Source of the DNA: Candidatus Calditenuaceae archaeon
GTDB taxonomy: Archaea; Thermoproteota; Nitrososphaeria_A; Caldarchaeales; Calditenuaceae
Assembly (NCBI GenBank): GCA_025059595.1
Contig: JANXDI010000029.1
Span: forward strand, 1 to 64,000
DNA: 64,000 nucleotides
Direction: 5' to 3'
Each line of letters starts with the position of its first letter. The stretch's first letter is position 1. The notes beneath the pieces were generated by a model. That model did not search any database, was not told the DNA's origin, and saw only the letters and a program-made list of their open reading frames with translations. Shown in pieces: positions 43,258 through 51,881 of the stretch. Made by a program: the position numbers and the translations under genes.

Positions 43258-44824
43258 CGATTGTTTGGGACTGTTCTCTGAGGAAGTTTAAGAGATAGTG
43301 TGGCCCACCCACCCCTCTTCCCGTGGCTCCGCTAGCATTCCACCCGACGAAGGTCTGTGCCCCGGGCCAGGCCCCGGTGGTGGCTCCTCCACGCCGGTTG
43401 GCATAGCACACGCCGAATTGAATCCTCCTGAAGAACTCCTCGACCTCAGCTTCATCCTCAGAAAATATTCCAGCTGTTAAGCCGTATTCCGTGTCGTTGG
43501 CAAGCTTAATCGCCTCGTCCAAAGTCTTGAAGCCGCCTATCAAAAGAATTGGAAGGAATAGCTCATCCCTCCACAGACGATTGTCTGAGGGCAAGTCGGT
43601 GATTATCGTGGGTTGGACATAAAATCCTCGGTCGAATAGCCCGCCTGATAACACTTCTCCTCCATAAAGTATCCTCCCGCTCTTTTTTGCCTCCTCAACA
43701 TGTGCTTTGAAGTTCTCCAGTGCCCGCTTATTGATTACAGGACCCATAAACGTCTCCTTTTCACGGGGGTCTCCAACTCTGAGCCTGCTAGTTTCAGTTA
43801 TTAGCCTCTCTAGAAATCTTTCGAGGATAGATTCTTGAACATAGAGTCGAGAAGTCGCGGAGCATTTCTGCCCGCCGTAGCCGAAGGCGGCCCTTATCAC
43901 GCCTGTGACGGCCTTCTCGATATCGGCTTTTGCTGTGACAATTGTGGGGTTTTTGCTTCCCATCTCTAAAACCATAGGCTTGGGGTAGGGCTGCTCAGTG
44001 TGGAACCTCTTGTAGAGCCTCATCCCCACGTCCTTGGACCCTGTGAAAGCTATCCCCGCAACCTTTGGATTACCTGCGACATCCTCGAAGACTTCACCAG
44101 ACCCTGTGAGAAAGTTAATGGCGCCGGCAGGAACTCCTGCCTCCCTGAAAACAGAGTAAAGGAGCAGGCCGGATAGAGGAGCCTCACTAGTCGGCTTAAA
44201 CACGACGGTGTTTCCCGTGAGTAAAGCCCCAAGAATCATGCCGTTCGCTAGCATGAACGGGAAGTTGAAAGGTGAGATTACCACCCAGACACCATAAGGC
44301 TTAGCGACCATCTTACAATGCTCACCAGGAGCACCCGGCCCCATTTTCTTCTCATAGCCGTTATTCTCCTCCATGACTCCTGCATAGTAGTTTAGGGCGT
44401 CGATGGCCTCCCACGCCTCCGCAATGGCCTCAAACCTGTTCTTACCGACTTCGAGACAGATGACAGCGGCTATCTCGAACTTCCTTTTATTGATGATCTC
44501 AGCAGCCCTGCGCATAATGGTTGCTCTCTCGCGCCAACTTGTCTCGGACCATTCTTTGAAGGCTTCGTTAGCAAGGTCTATGGCCTTCACGACATGCCGC
44601 TTCTCCGCCTTTTGAAACCTCCCGATGAGTATTGAGACATCTATTGGGCTCCTGTCCTCAAACTCTCCAGCCTCGGACCAAACCTCCTCACCACCAATAT
44701 ACATTGGGTAACTCTTCCCAAGTCTTTTCTCCGTAACCTCTCTCAGCGCCTCTTCAAATGCAGGATGTATGCTTGGGTCGCTCATGAGAGTAACGTAAGT
44801 GATCTTGGCCCCTGTGGACATCAA
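43247..44824 (-). CDS. pruA: Delta-1-pyrroline-5-carboxylate dehydrogenase
   Basis: A 525-residue aldehyde dehydrogenase of the glutamate-semialdehyde (P5C) type, which oxidises the product of proline breakdown to glutamate with NAD+. Features are NFPFMLANGMILGALL, FTGSKDVGM, the catalytic Glu in VLEMGSKNP and the catalytic Cys in GGQKCSATSRLY, as well as the C-terminal RRGGATTGAWPG. Proline dehydrogenase is not in the window. A related assignment as another aldehyde dehydrogenase is less likely. Confidence 0.9.
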   Translation of the reverse strand: MMSTGAKITYVTLMSDPSIHPAFEEALREVTEKRLGKSYPMYIGGEEVWSEAGEFEDRSPIDVSILIGRFQKAEKRHVVKAIDLANEAFKEWSETSWRERATIMRRAAEIINKRKFEIAAVICLEVGKNRFEAIAEAWEAIDALNYYAGVMEENNGYEKKMGPGAPGEHCKMVAKPYGVWVVISPFNFPFMLANGMILGALLTGNTVVFKPTSEAPLSGLLLYSVFREAGVPAGAINFLTGSGEVFEDVAGNPKVAGIAFTGSKDVGMRLYKRFHTEQPYPKPMVLEMGSKNPTIVTAKADIEKAVTGVIRAAFGYGGQKCSATSRLYVQESILERFLERLITETSRLRVGDPREKETFMGPVINKRALENFKAHVEEAKKSGRILYGGEVLSGGLFDRGFYVQPTIITDLPSDNRLWRDELFLPILLIGGFKTLDEAIKLANDTEYGLTAGIFSEDEAEVEEFFRRIQFGVCYANRRGGATTGAWPGAQTFVGWNASGATGRGVGGPHYLLNFLREQSQTIVRE

Positions 44825-44924
44825 GTTGAGAACGTTGACCTCTCGTAAAAAAGGGTTGCGGACCTCCGCGGAGTTCTTTCTGCCTCAACTAGCCTTATTA
44901 ACCTCTTAAAGCTATTGATGTGCG

Positions 44925-46313
44925 ATGGCTCCAATTAAGCTTGGAGTTATAGGTGCGGGAAGCGCAGTCTGGTCTATCCGTTTGGTTGGAGACCTCTGCG
45001 TCACAAAAGACTTATGGGGCTCAAAAATCGTCCTAATGGATATTGACAAGAAGCGGCTGGGCGTCGTTTACGAGCTCGCGAGAAGGTATGCGAAGGAGAC
45101 CGGAGCGGATTATAAGTTTGAGCAGACGACGGAGAGAAGTGAGGCTCTGAAGGACGCTGACTTCGTGATTAATGCTGCTCTCGCCGGAGGTCATCACAAC
45201 TATGAGATACAAAGGAAGGTCGCTGAGAAGCATGGGTATTACAGGGGCATCGACGCAGTAGACCACAACATGGTATCTGACTATCATGTTTTCGGGGGGT
45301 ACAACCAGTTCAAACTCTTCACAGACATTCTCATGGATATGGAGAAGCTTTGCCCAGACGCTTGGCTCATCAACATCGCAAACCCACTCTTCGAGCTCTG
45401 CACCCTCGGTACACGAATCTCCAAGTTAAAGATCATCGGCCTCTGTCATGGTCACTTGCTATACAGAGAGCTCGCCTCTGCTTTGGGCTTAGATTATAGG
45501 CGCGTGACATTTGAGGCCCCTGGCCTCAACCATTGTATCTGGTTGACGGACTTTAGGTTTGATGGTCAAAACGCGTACCCTCTGATAGATGAGTGGATTG
45601 AGAAGTATTCGGGGGAGTATTGGAAGAACTGGGAGCCTGAGTTCTGGGACACTCAAATGTCTCCCGCCTCGGTGGACATGTATCTCCGCTACGGCCTCTT
45701 CCCCATCGGCGACACTACCAGAAGTGGAGGTTGGAAATACCATTACAACCTCGAGACTAAGAAGAAGTGGTACGGGCCCTTCGGTGGGTTCGACTCGGAG
45801 ATTGGCTGGCAGAAGTATCTCTCCTACCTCCAGCAGCGGCTTGACAGGCTTTCGGAGATAGCGTCAGACCCGAAGATGTCGATTACCGAAGAAGTTCCGC
45901 CCGTCTTAAGCGATGAGTCTGTAGTCCCAGTGATAAACTCGATTCAAAACGACAAGGAGGCGATTTATCAGGTGAATGTCCCGAATAATGGCATAATTCC
46001 CGGAATCGCGCATGACGTTGTTGTAGAGGTTCCCGCTGTAGTATCAGCGAGGGGCGTGAGGCCGGTTCACGTGTCGCCACTATCGAAGAGGGTTATGGAG
46101 ATGGTGATTAAGATTAGGGTGTATAGGATGGAGCTTGGGCTTGAAGCCTTCTTGACAGGGGATAAGGAGGTCCTTATTGAGGAGCTTTTGAGCGATCCGA
46201 GGACGAAGAGTCTCGAGCAGGCTGAGGCTGTTTTGAGGGACATCCTTAGTCTCGAATTCAATAAAGGCATGGCAGAGCATTACAAGCGTAAAGCAAAAGA
46301 GCTGGCTGTGTAG
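44925..46313 (+). CDS. Glycoside hydrolase family 4 enzyme (alpha-galactosidase/glucosidase-like)
   Basis: A 462-residue family-4 glycosidase, an unusual group that cleaves glycosides through NAD+-dependent oxidation and manganese. Rossmann motif GVIGAGSAVWS, NPLFELCT, and the manganese ligands Cys (GLCHGH) and His (GLNHCIWL) are present. Family members act on alpha- or beta-glycosides, often 6-phosphates; which substrate applies is unknown. No sugar transporter or kinase is adjacent. Start ATG is preceded by a short upstream gap after the divergent pruA start. Confidence 0.87.
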   Translation: MAPIKLGVIGAGSAVWSIRLVGDLCVTKDLWGSKIVLMDIDKKRLGVVYELARRYAKETGADYKFEQTTERSEALKDADFVINAALAGGHHNYEIQRKVAEKHGYYRGIDAVDHNMVSDYHVFGGYNQFKLFTDILMDMEKLCPDAWLINIANPLFELCTLGTRISKLKIIGLCHGHLLYRELASALGLDYRRVTFEAPGLNHCIWLTDFRFDGQNAYPLIDEWIEKYSGEYWKNWEPEFWDTQMSPASVDMYLRYGLFPIGDTTRSGGWKYHYNLETKKKWYGPFGGFDSEIGWQKYLSYLQQRLDRLSEIASDPKMSITEEVPPVLSDESVVPVINSIQNDKEAIYQVNVPNNGIIPGIAHDVVVEVPAVVSARGVRPVHVSPLSKRVMEMVIKIRVYRMELGLEAFLTGDKEVLIEELLSDPRTKSLEQAEAVLRDILSLEFNKGMAEHYKRKAKELAV

Positions 46314-46317
46314 GCCT

Positions 46318-46881
46318 TTACCACTCCATAGGTTTGCGTGAAAGGACCTCCGCACCGACATGCACATTATCTATGTGTCTCGACAGCTCATGGGGCGACC
46401 TAAATCTCGCGCCACAGTAGGGGCATGACACACTTTCCCTCTCCACCTCGGGGAGAATGGCCACCTTTGTGGTTAAGCCACCCATAAGAGCCATGAGCGT
46501 TAAGATGCCGATGACTTTCTTACCCTCCACAACCACAAGCCTCCTAATATGATTCGAGGCCATGACTGTAATGGCCTCGCTAAGCTTAACTCGGGGGCTG
46601 ATTGTTATTAGGGGTGAAGACATTATTTCCCCTATCTTGGTTGCGTTGGGGTCGCGACCCTCCGCCACAACCCTATAAAGGATATCTCTCTCCGTCACTA
46701 TCCCTGTCGGCCGCCCCCCTCTCGCAACCAAGACGCTGGTATGCCCCCGAGACTTCATCTCCACAGCGACTTCCCTGACCGTGGCCTCCTCCTCAACCAT
46801 GAGAAAATCCTTAATTACGTACTTTTCCACGGGCTCGTTTAACGCCTCCCAATCCCGCACAATAGATAGGTAGTCGAGCAC
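46318..46881 (-). CDS. CBS-pair protein with C-terminal C2H2 zinc finger
   Basis: Two CBS domains (about 24-80 and 84-140) that typically bind adenosine nucleotides, then a classical C2H2 finger, C153-x2-C156-x12-H169-x4-H174 (CPYCGARF...HELSRHI). CBS pairs with such a finger occur in archaea and suggest adenylate-responsive contact with nucleic acid or protein, but function is not established. Start is GTG at 46881. It converges with the GH4 gene, ending 4 nt from it, and is divergent from the possible RNA at 46942-47012. Confidence 0.85.
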   Translation of the reverse strand: MLDYLSIVRDWEALNEPVEKYVIKDFLMVEEEATVREVAVEMKSRGHTSVLVARGGRPTGIVTERDILYRVVAEGRDPNATKIGEIMSSPLITISPRVKLSEAITVMASNHIRRLVVVEGKKVIGILTLMALMGGLTTKVAILPEVERESVSCPYCGARFRSPHELSRHIDNVHVGAEVLSRKPMEW

Positions 46882-46911
46882 CCATATCTATGTTACCCCA
46901 TCAGTTAATTA

Positions 46912-46920
46912 TTTTATAAA
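46912..46920 (+). promoter_or_regulatory. TATA-like box upstream of a GC-rich segment
   Basis: TTTTATAAA is a good archaeal TATA-box candidate. It precedes a GC-rich stretch with hairpin potential rather than a start codon, the nearest gene being 126 nt downstream with its own TATA box. Confidence 0.4.
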
Positions 46921-46941
46921 AGGGCTCCGTCGAGATGAGGT

Positions 46942-47012
46942 TGAGAGTCTGGCCTAAGCCCCGAGATGCGCCGCAGACTCGGCGGATAGGTAGCCGGGCT
47001 TGAGCTCGGATG
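46942..47012 (+). ncRNA. Candidate structured RNA of unknown class
   Basis: Between a TATA box (46912-46920) and that of the methyltransferase (47014-47023) lies a GC-rich segment with two strong hairpins. GAGTCTG (46945-46951) pairs with CAGACTC (46974-46980), and CCGGGC (46994-46999) pairs with GCTCGG (47004-47009) around a TTGA loop. It does not fit a tRNA (no TTC T-loop motif) and lacks clear C/D boxes. An alternative is an arginine-rich 22-codon frame starting at 46935. Evidence is position and pairing only. Confidence 0.22.
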
Positions 47013-47013
47013 A

Positions 47014-47023
47014 CATATTTATT
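47014..47023 (+). promoter_or_regulatory. TATA-like box of the O-methyltransferase gene
   Basis: CATATTTATT lies 23-32 nt before the ATG at 47046 and inside the longest open frame, which supports the later start. Confidence 0.45.
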
Positions 47024-47045
47024 CACTTGCTCCACATCAGTTAAA

Positions 47046-47609
47046 ATGGCTATGTTAAACATAGAGAAGATTACATCAGTCTTGCGGGGGATAGAGCAGC
47101 AGGTCGAGAGGGGAAACTACTTCCCCATTATCGGGCCCGTGAAGGGGGAGCTTCTCTACCTTGTCACACTCCTTATAAGGCCTAAACACGTCTTAGAGCT
47201 CGGAACAGGTTTAGGATACTCTGGGCTTCAGATTGCGCGGGCCCTCCGGTATGGAGCGAGGATTACCACAGTCGAGGAAGACGAGGCGATTGCTGAAATA
47301 GCAATCCAAAATTTCAGGAAGGCGGGCGTCGAGAGAATCATAAACGTCATCATGGAAGAGGCCGGGGAATTCATAGAAAGGGACCAATCACTTTACGACA
47401 TGATTTTCATGGATGTCGAGAAGCATCGTTACCTTCAACTACTCGAGGGCTGTATAGCTAAGTTGAGGATTGGAGGAGTCTTAGTGGCTGACAATGTCCT
47501 GAGATCCGAATTGCGTTCTTTCCGCCAAGCCATTCTTAAACATCCCAAGCTGGTCTCATCAATTATACATCTTGAGGATGGAGTCTCAGTGAGCGTGAAG
47601 AAGGACTAA
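47046..47609 (+). CDS. O-methyltransferase, class I SAM-dependent
   Basis: A ~187-residue small O-methyltransferase resembling catechol/caffeoyl-CoA types. The SAM motif I reads VLELGTGLGYSGLQIA, followed by TTVEEDEAIAE and the DMIFMDVEKHRYL metal/acceptor region; the C-terminus contains VLVADNVL. The substrate is unknown. The frame could start at 47010, but the TATA box position and the sequence favour the ATG at 47046 (MAMLNIEKIT). It converges on heme o synthase with a short overlap. Confidence 0.8.
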   Translation: MAMLNIEKITSVLRGIEQQVERGNYFPIIGPVKGELLYLVTLLIRPKHVLELGTGLGYSGLQIARALRYGARITTVEEDEAIAEIAIQNFRKAGVERIINVIMEEAGEFIERDQSLYDMIFMDVEKHRYLQLLEGCIAKLRIGGVLVADNVLRSELRSFRQAILKHPKLVSSIIHLEDGVSVSVKKD

Positions 47610-48524
47610 GAGTGATTCGGCGAGAACTGCGGAGAAGAGAAGGGCGAGATAGGGGCTTGTGAATTTAAAGAGTATCCAAGCGCTCCTCTGGTCTGGCTTT
47701 CTCAGGACCCTTAATGATAGTGCCACCATGATAGCGCCTAAAAGTGCCGCGACAGCCATGTAGGCTGGCCTGAAGAACTTCTCACTGAGGAAAGGCAGAA
47801 TCAGGGAGGAGGTTACTAGAAGGAGGGAAGTCCCGGCTAAGACTCTCACAGCTGCCCTCTCGGGCAACACCGTCGGCAACATGGGAATTCCCGCCCTAAT
47901 GTAATCTTCTCTGTAGCGGAGGGCGAGGCTCCAGATGTGGCTTGGTATCCAGAGGACTACTAAGAGGCCCAGCGTAAGGGCCGTGGCGTCTATTGTGCCG
48001 CTTGCTGCCGCGTATCCGACGAAGACTGGGGCTGCTCCTGCGGGACTTCCTAGGATGATGTTCCACGCAGTCCTTCGTTTAGTTAGGACAATATAGATTA
48101 AGACGTAATCGATTATTCCTAAAAGCATGGCTAGAAAGGCTGGTATGTTGAGTAGCAGAGCCGATATTATGAGTGAGAAGGCTATTAGTGTCAGGCCGAG
48201 TATGAGTGCTTTTTCCGGAGGCTTTATCAGGCCCATGGGGAGGGGTCGCCGCCTCGTCCTCTCCATCTTAGCGTCTATGTCTCTCTCGATGTAGTTTGCG
48301 AGACTCTCGGCGCCAGCAGAACCGCTAATCAACCCGACAACGGTTGTCAAGAGTGTCGTGGGCTCTAGGGGCTGGCTAGAGCCGGCTAGGAAACCCGCAA
48401 CTCCAACAAATACGAGGAGCCACCACACTCTTGGCTTAGTCAGCTTGAAGTATACTTGAATCGCGTTGGTAATCGTCGATGTTTCCAAGACTTTTACACC
48501 TAAGCGATTCATCAGGCTAACCAC
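47586..48524 (-). CDS. ctaB: Heme o synthase (protoheme IX farnesyltransferase)
   Basis: CtaB adds a farnesyl chain to heme b to give heme o, needed for heme-copper oxidases. The 312-residue membrane protein has about nine helices and the prenyltransferase motif NYIERDIDAKMERTRRRPLP, plus a second acidic motif near YREDYIRAGIPML. Family homology is clear. It implies aerobic (or related) terminal oxidases, matching the membrane cupredoxin in the window. Confidence 0.93.
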   Translation of the reverse strand: MVSLMNRLGVKVLETSTITNAIQVYFKLTKPRVWWLLVFVGVAGFLAGSSQPLEPTTLLTTVVGLISGSAGAESLANYIERDIDAKMERTRRRPLPMGLIKPPEKALILGLTLIAFSLIISALLLNIPAFLAMLLGIIDYVLIYIVLTKRRTAWNIILGSPAGAAPVFVGYAAASGTIDATALTLGLLVVLWIPSHIWSLALRYREDYIRAGIPMLPTVLPERAAVRVLAGTSLLLVTSSLILPFLSEKFFRPAYMAVAALLGAIMVALSLRVLRKPDQRSAWILFKFTSPYLALLFSAVLAESLLVLLHAH

Positions 48525-48604
48525 TATTTATTCCGTCTCGGCCAACTTAGCCGCGCCCGTCTACTCATTAATGTTATAACGAGGCGCGCGGAGGTTAAAT
48601 TCTG

Positions 48605-49741
48605 TTGAAAGAGGCGGTAAGGCTCTGGACCTCTTTCCTCTGCTACACGGTATCGACCTCGATGTCTGCTCCCCTGATAGGGCTGCAGGCTTATCGGCTT
48701 GGCGCCACATCGAGCGAGATTGGAATTGTTTACGGCCTTGCGGCCATGACAACTTTTCTGACTAGACTGCCACTCGCCTCTCTCCAGAGCAGGATTGGCT
48801 CAAGGCATCTAATCAGGGTCGGCGTGATAACCAACTCAGCCTCACTTTTGACCTACGCCCTATCACCCACGATTCACTACATGTATCTAGCTAGCTGTCT
48901 GCGTGGCGTCGGGTTTGCGAGTTTTCATCCTCCCGCACTTTCGGAGGCGGTTAGGCTTTCGAGGGATGGCCGTCAGCTGGGCTGGGTGATGACTTCTCCA
49001 CCCATGGGAATGACTTTAGGACCAATTCTATCTTCATCACTTTTGGGTCTTCTAAGTGAAAGTCTCGACCAGGGACAGGCTTATGGTGTCGTCTTTCTTG
49101 TGGGCGCCTCTTTGTCTGGAATCGCATTTTTTGCACCGTCTGAGGGGGTTGATTCGGGAGATGGTGGGGAGTTCGATAGCGCGAGATTTTACGGGCTCTT
49201 CAGTAAAGAGTTTATGCTCTTGGTTTTCTCGAGGCTTATGGTTAGCTATGTTGTTGGAGCTGTGACCGCGGTTTTGCCAGTCTATCTCGTTGAGAGGAGG
49301 ATTATGTCTGAGCCCGAGGTGCCCCTTCTCTTTGCCTGGGCATCAATTTTTAATGTCATGGGTCGCCCACTCTCATCATTTTTGAGGGCCCCGATTCGAG
49401 GCCTAATGGCGAGCTCAATACTCATAATCTTGATGGGGCTGCTGATTCTTAGGCCTAGTCTATTCGCTCTGTATGTTGGAATGTCCCTTTACGGCCTATC
49501 GCTTGGGCTCTTCATACCCTCCAGCCTCCTCATGGTCCAATCCATCAATCCTAACTCTTCTCTCACGTTAAGAATCGCCCTCATGACATTAGCAATAGAT
49601 TTGGGCTCAGGTATCGGAAGCTCCTTCACAGGAATCCTGAGAGAGTATCTCGAGACCGAGGTGGCACTTGCCTGCTCAGCGATTCTGTGCGGAATCCTCT
49701 CTTTGGTCATGACTCAGCAAATTATCCGTAGGGAATACTAA
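48605..49741 (+). CDS. MFS transporter
   Basis: A 378-residue major-facilitator-superfamily carrier with about 11-12 helices. Visible signs are the loop-2-3-like RLPLASLQSRIGSRHLIR, repeated GxxxG helices and a C-terminal half GLSLGLFIPSSLLMVQ. The substrate cannot be inferred. Start is TTG at 48605, just downstream of an AT-rich region and overlapping nothing; a later start is possible. Confidence 0.78.
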   Translation: MKEAVRLWTSFLCYTVSTSMSAPLIGLQAYRLGATSSEIGIVYGLAAMTTFLTRLPLASLQSRIGSRHLIRVGVITNSASLLTYALSPTIHYMYLASCLRGVGFASFHPPALSEAVRLSRDGRQLGWVMTSPPMGMTLGPILSSSLLGLLSESLDQGQAYGVVFLVGASLSGIAFFAPSEGVDSGDGGEFDSARFYGLFSKEFMLLVFSRLMVSYVVGAVTAVLPVYLVERRIMSEPEVPLLFAWASIFNVMGRPLSSFLRAPIRGLMASSILIILMGLLILRPSLFALYVGMSLYGLSLGLFIPSSLLMVQSINPNSSLTLRIALMTLAIDLGSGIGSSFTGILREYLETEVALACSAILCGILSLVMTQQIIRREY

Positions 49742-49811
49742 TCGCGTGGAGATGGGTCTGTGATTCCTGAGTCAAAGCTAAAAGCCGGAAATCTCCGACT
49801 ACGATGTAGCC

Positions 49812-50075
49812 TTGGAGCCTGATGAGGCCGTCTACTTAGCTCGAATAGTTCTCGCCATCGCTGTGGGATACGTCTGTGGGACCTTTCCTGTAGAATGGCT
49901 TTACGGCCTCCTTCTGGGGATTGGTGTTTATGCTTCATCCATTCCGCTTGTGATGCTGCTTTATAGGGGTGGTAGATTCATTTCGAGGCGGGCGGCCGCG
50001 ACAAGTGGGATAGGTGCCTACGCATTCACTTGGCTTATGATTTGGATTCTCGTCTACAACCTCTCAATCAGCTAG
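49812..50075 (+). CDS. EMC6-like small membrane protein
   Basis: An 87-residue protein with three membrane helices: VLAIAVGYVCGTF, WLYGLLLGIGVYASSIPLVML and SGIGAYAFTWLMIWILVYN. The last helix resembles the conserved C-terminal GGxxTYxxFWTFLYG of eukaryotic EMC6, and the pattern of the first two also fits; EMC6 is a subunit of a membrane-insertion complex. Start is TTG at 49812. The similarity is by eye and moderate, so insertase-related function is inference. Confidence 0.5.
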   Translation: MEPDEAVYLARIVLAIAVGYVCGTFPVEWLYGLLLGIGVYASSIPLVMLLYRGGRFISRRAAATSGIGAYAFTWLMIWILVYNLSIS

Positions 50076-50448
50076 CTTCGCCCGTAACTTGCGACTGGTC
50101 CTCTGCCTTCAACCTATGAGGGGTCGGCAGCTTCTTTATGTTTCGTAGTATCAGCACCCAAACATCAAAGTAAGTATCGCCCCCGCTTAGGGAATGTTTC
50201 AAGTGGTTCTCAAGCTCTTCAAGCAACTCCTTGGCACGCCTCTCCGGTGGGACGTCTGAAAAGACGCGGTAAATCAGGGACTCGCGGTCATCTGCTTGAT
50301 AAGAGTTGAGCAGGCCACGAAGCGCATGTAATGCGCGCTTCTCTTCAGGATTCTTAAACCTTTTATCCATTCTCTCCAAGCTCCTCTCTGCCTCAGCAAA
50401 TTTACCCGAAAGCAGAGTGCTAATGAAGTTCAAAATACTCTTCTCCAT
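50068..50448 (-). CDS. Protein of unknown function, downstream of radA
   Basis: I do not recognise this ~126-residue soluble, helical protein (MEKSILNFISTLLSGKFAEAERSL, EEKRALHALRGLLNSYQA). It starts 25 nt after the radA stop if the ATG at 50448 is used; the longer frame (to 50511) would overlap radA. Same strand and spacing suggest coexpression with RadA. The pattern of paired helices looks like a helical-repeat protein but no motif supports catalysis. Confidence 0.5.
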   Translation of the reverse strand: MEKSILNFISTLLSGKFAEAERSLERMDKRFKNPEEKRALHALRGLLNSYQADDRESLIYRVFSDVPPERRAKELLEELENHLKHSLSGGDTYFDVWVLILRNIKKLPTPHRLKAEDQSQVTGEAS

Positions 50449-50473
50449 GTGCGCGATACCTGTCAATCCTCCC

Positions 50474-51475
50474 TCACCTCGACTTCGCTTCAGCCTCCTC
50501 AGCGTCCTCAATACCGTTCTCAGTGATTTTTATGAGTACCTCTCCCTCCGGGAGATGAGGGCTTGAGACGAGCCTAGCTATTCTCACGTTCTTCCCGGCG
50601 GTTTTCCTCAAGAAAATTCTCATGTGACTTGTGTGGCCCACTATGTGTCCGCCTACCGGTGACACAGCGTTAAAAGAAAAGAACTCGTCCGGTCTCGCCA
50701 TGACTTGATTGGTAACGACAGCGGCGAGGTTGAAGGCTCTGGCCAATCTGAGGAGCCTGTGCATGTGTTTATTCAGCTTCTGCTGACGTTCAGCCAACAT
50801 CTCACGGCCTATATACTCACTTCTAAAGTGGGCCGTGAGAGAGTCAATGACAATTAGCTTTACGTTATGCTCCTTGACTATCCTGTCCGCCTTCTCTAGG
50901 AGCAGTATCTGGTGGTCTGAGTTATAGGCCTCGGCGTAAATTATCTTCTCGGCTACTTGGTCAAAGTCCAGTCCAAGATGCCTAGCCATCTGCTCAATCC
51001 GCTCAATCCTGAAAGTATTCTCTGTGTCGATGTAAAGCGCCGAACCGTCGAGACCTCCTCTCTCGAGTGGGAGCTGAACATTAACCGCTAGCTGGTGGCA
51101 TAGCTGGCTCTTTCCCGAGCCGAACTCTCCAAAAAACTCGGTTATAGCTTGCGTCTCAATACCGCCTCCCAGAAGCGAGTCCAGGGCCCGGCTTCCTGTC
51201 GTGAGGTGCTTGACACTGCTCTTCAGTACCGCTAGCTCCTTGGCCGTCACCCAAGAAACCTCAATCGATTTCCTAGCCAACTCTATTAGCTCCATCGCCC
51301 TCTTATCTCCGATTCCAGCCGCCTCAAGCTCCGCCACCGTCGCCGTCGCAAGCGCCTCTATCGTCGAGTAACCTATTTCCTTAAGCCTCTCTACCGTGGC
51401 CGGCCCTACGCCGGGAAGCTCCGAGAGCTCGCTAAACTTCCTCTCAGTTTCCCTTGCCTTTTCCTTCTGCGGCAT
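50474..51475 (-). CDS. radA: DNA repair and recombination protein RadA
   Basis: RadA is the archaeal Rad51/RecA-type strand-exchange ATPase. An N-terminal helix-hairpin-helix domain ([16 protein letters not shown]) precedes the ATPase core with Walker [10 protein letters not shown] and Walker [16 protein letters not shown], and NQVMARPDE in the DNA-binding loop region. The ATG at 51475 is preferred over 51511 because of a TTTAATAA box at 51501-51508. The downstream unknown gene may be coexpressed. Confidence 0.96.
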   Translation of the reverse strand: MPQKEKARETERKFSELSELPGVGPATVERLKEIGYSTIEALATATVAELEAAGIGDKRAMELIELARKSIEVSWVTAKELAVLKSSVKHLTTGSRALDSLLGGGIETQAITEFFGEFGSGKSQLCHQLAVNVQLPLERGGLDGSALYIDTENTFRIERIEQMARHLGLDFDQVAEKIIYAEAYNSDHQILLLEKADRIVKEHNVKLIVIDSLTAHFRSEYIGREMLAERQQKLNKHMHRLLRLARAFNLAAVVTNQVMARPDEFFSFNAVSPVGGHIVGHTSHMRIFLRKTAGKNVRIARLVSSPHLPEGEVLIKITENGIEDAEEAEAKSR

Positions 51476-51500
51476 TTCCGCACTAAAGGACGCCTGACGA

Positions 51501-51508
51501 TTATTAAA
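51501..51508 (-). promoter_or_regulatory. TATA-like box of radA
   Basis: On the minus strand TTTAATAA lies 26-33 nt upstream of the ATG at 51475, consistent with a short leader. Confidence 0.45.
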
Positions 51509-51536
51509 CACTTTACGGTCGGGGGCACGGGTGTTA

Positions 51537-51797
51537 TTAGGCGGCCTCTGAGTCGGGGGCTATTGTTCTCAGGCAGTTATCTGCTGCTATGACCCAGCGG
51601 AGGAAAGTGTTGAGGCCCGCTCTGAGGGCCACTAAGTCCTCAGCGAAAAATTCCAGAATTAGCTCATCGCCTTCGAATCGTGCAGACGCCCTGATTCTTC
51701 TCGACGGTAAAGACGATATCTCGGGCTGAATCGCCTTCAATATAGTCTCCGAATAGGGCGTATGGAGAGAGACCTTCAGGTTAACTTTGTGGCTCAT
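51537..51797 (-). CDS. pcc1: KEOPS complex subunit Pcc1
   Basis: Pcc1 is the dimerisation subunit of the KEOPS complex, which adds threonylcarbamoyl to A37 of ANN-reading tRNAs. The ~86-residue protein has the family pattern: [49 protein letters not shown] at 51830 gives a longer frame, but the ATG at 51797 ([11 protein letters not shown]) fits the family. The other KEOPS genes are not in the window. Confidence 0.87.
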   Translation of the reverse strand: MSHKVNLKVSLHTPYSETILKAIQPEISSLPSRRIRASARFEGDELILEFFAEDLVALRAGLNTFLRWVIAADNCLRTIAPDSEAA

Positions 51798-51843
51798 AAT
51801 TCCGCCCAACACTCGCTGTCTCCAGTTCAAGTGTGAGTGTTAA

Positions 51844-51853
51844 AAGATATATA
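51844..51853. promoter_or_regulatory. Shared bidirectional TATA-like sequence between pcc1 and the RAM-domain gene
   Basis: AGATATATAT is nearly palindromic and lies about 29-38 nt upstream of the TTG start at 51882 on the plus strand and about 47 nt upstream of the Pcc1 ATG on the minus strand. It might serve both genes; only spacing and composition support this. Confidence 0.35.
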
Positions 51854-51881
51854 TGGGTGGCTGAGGAATTTAGGTTTCGGG

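Noticed and set aside
46935..47003. 22-codon arginine-rich frame in the GC-rich segment
   Set aside because: Too short and unlike a protein; hairpin potential is a better explanation of its composition.
46921..47012. A tRNA gene in the GC-rich segment on either strand
   Set aside because: No TTC-containing T-loop or standard cloverleaf could be formed.
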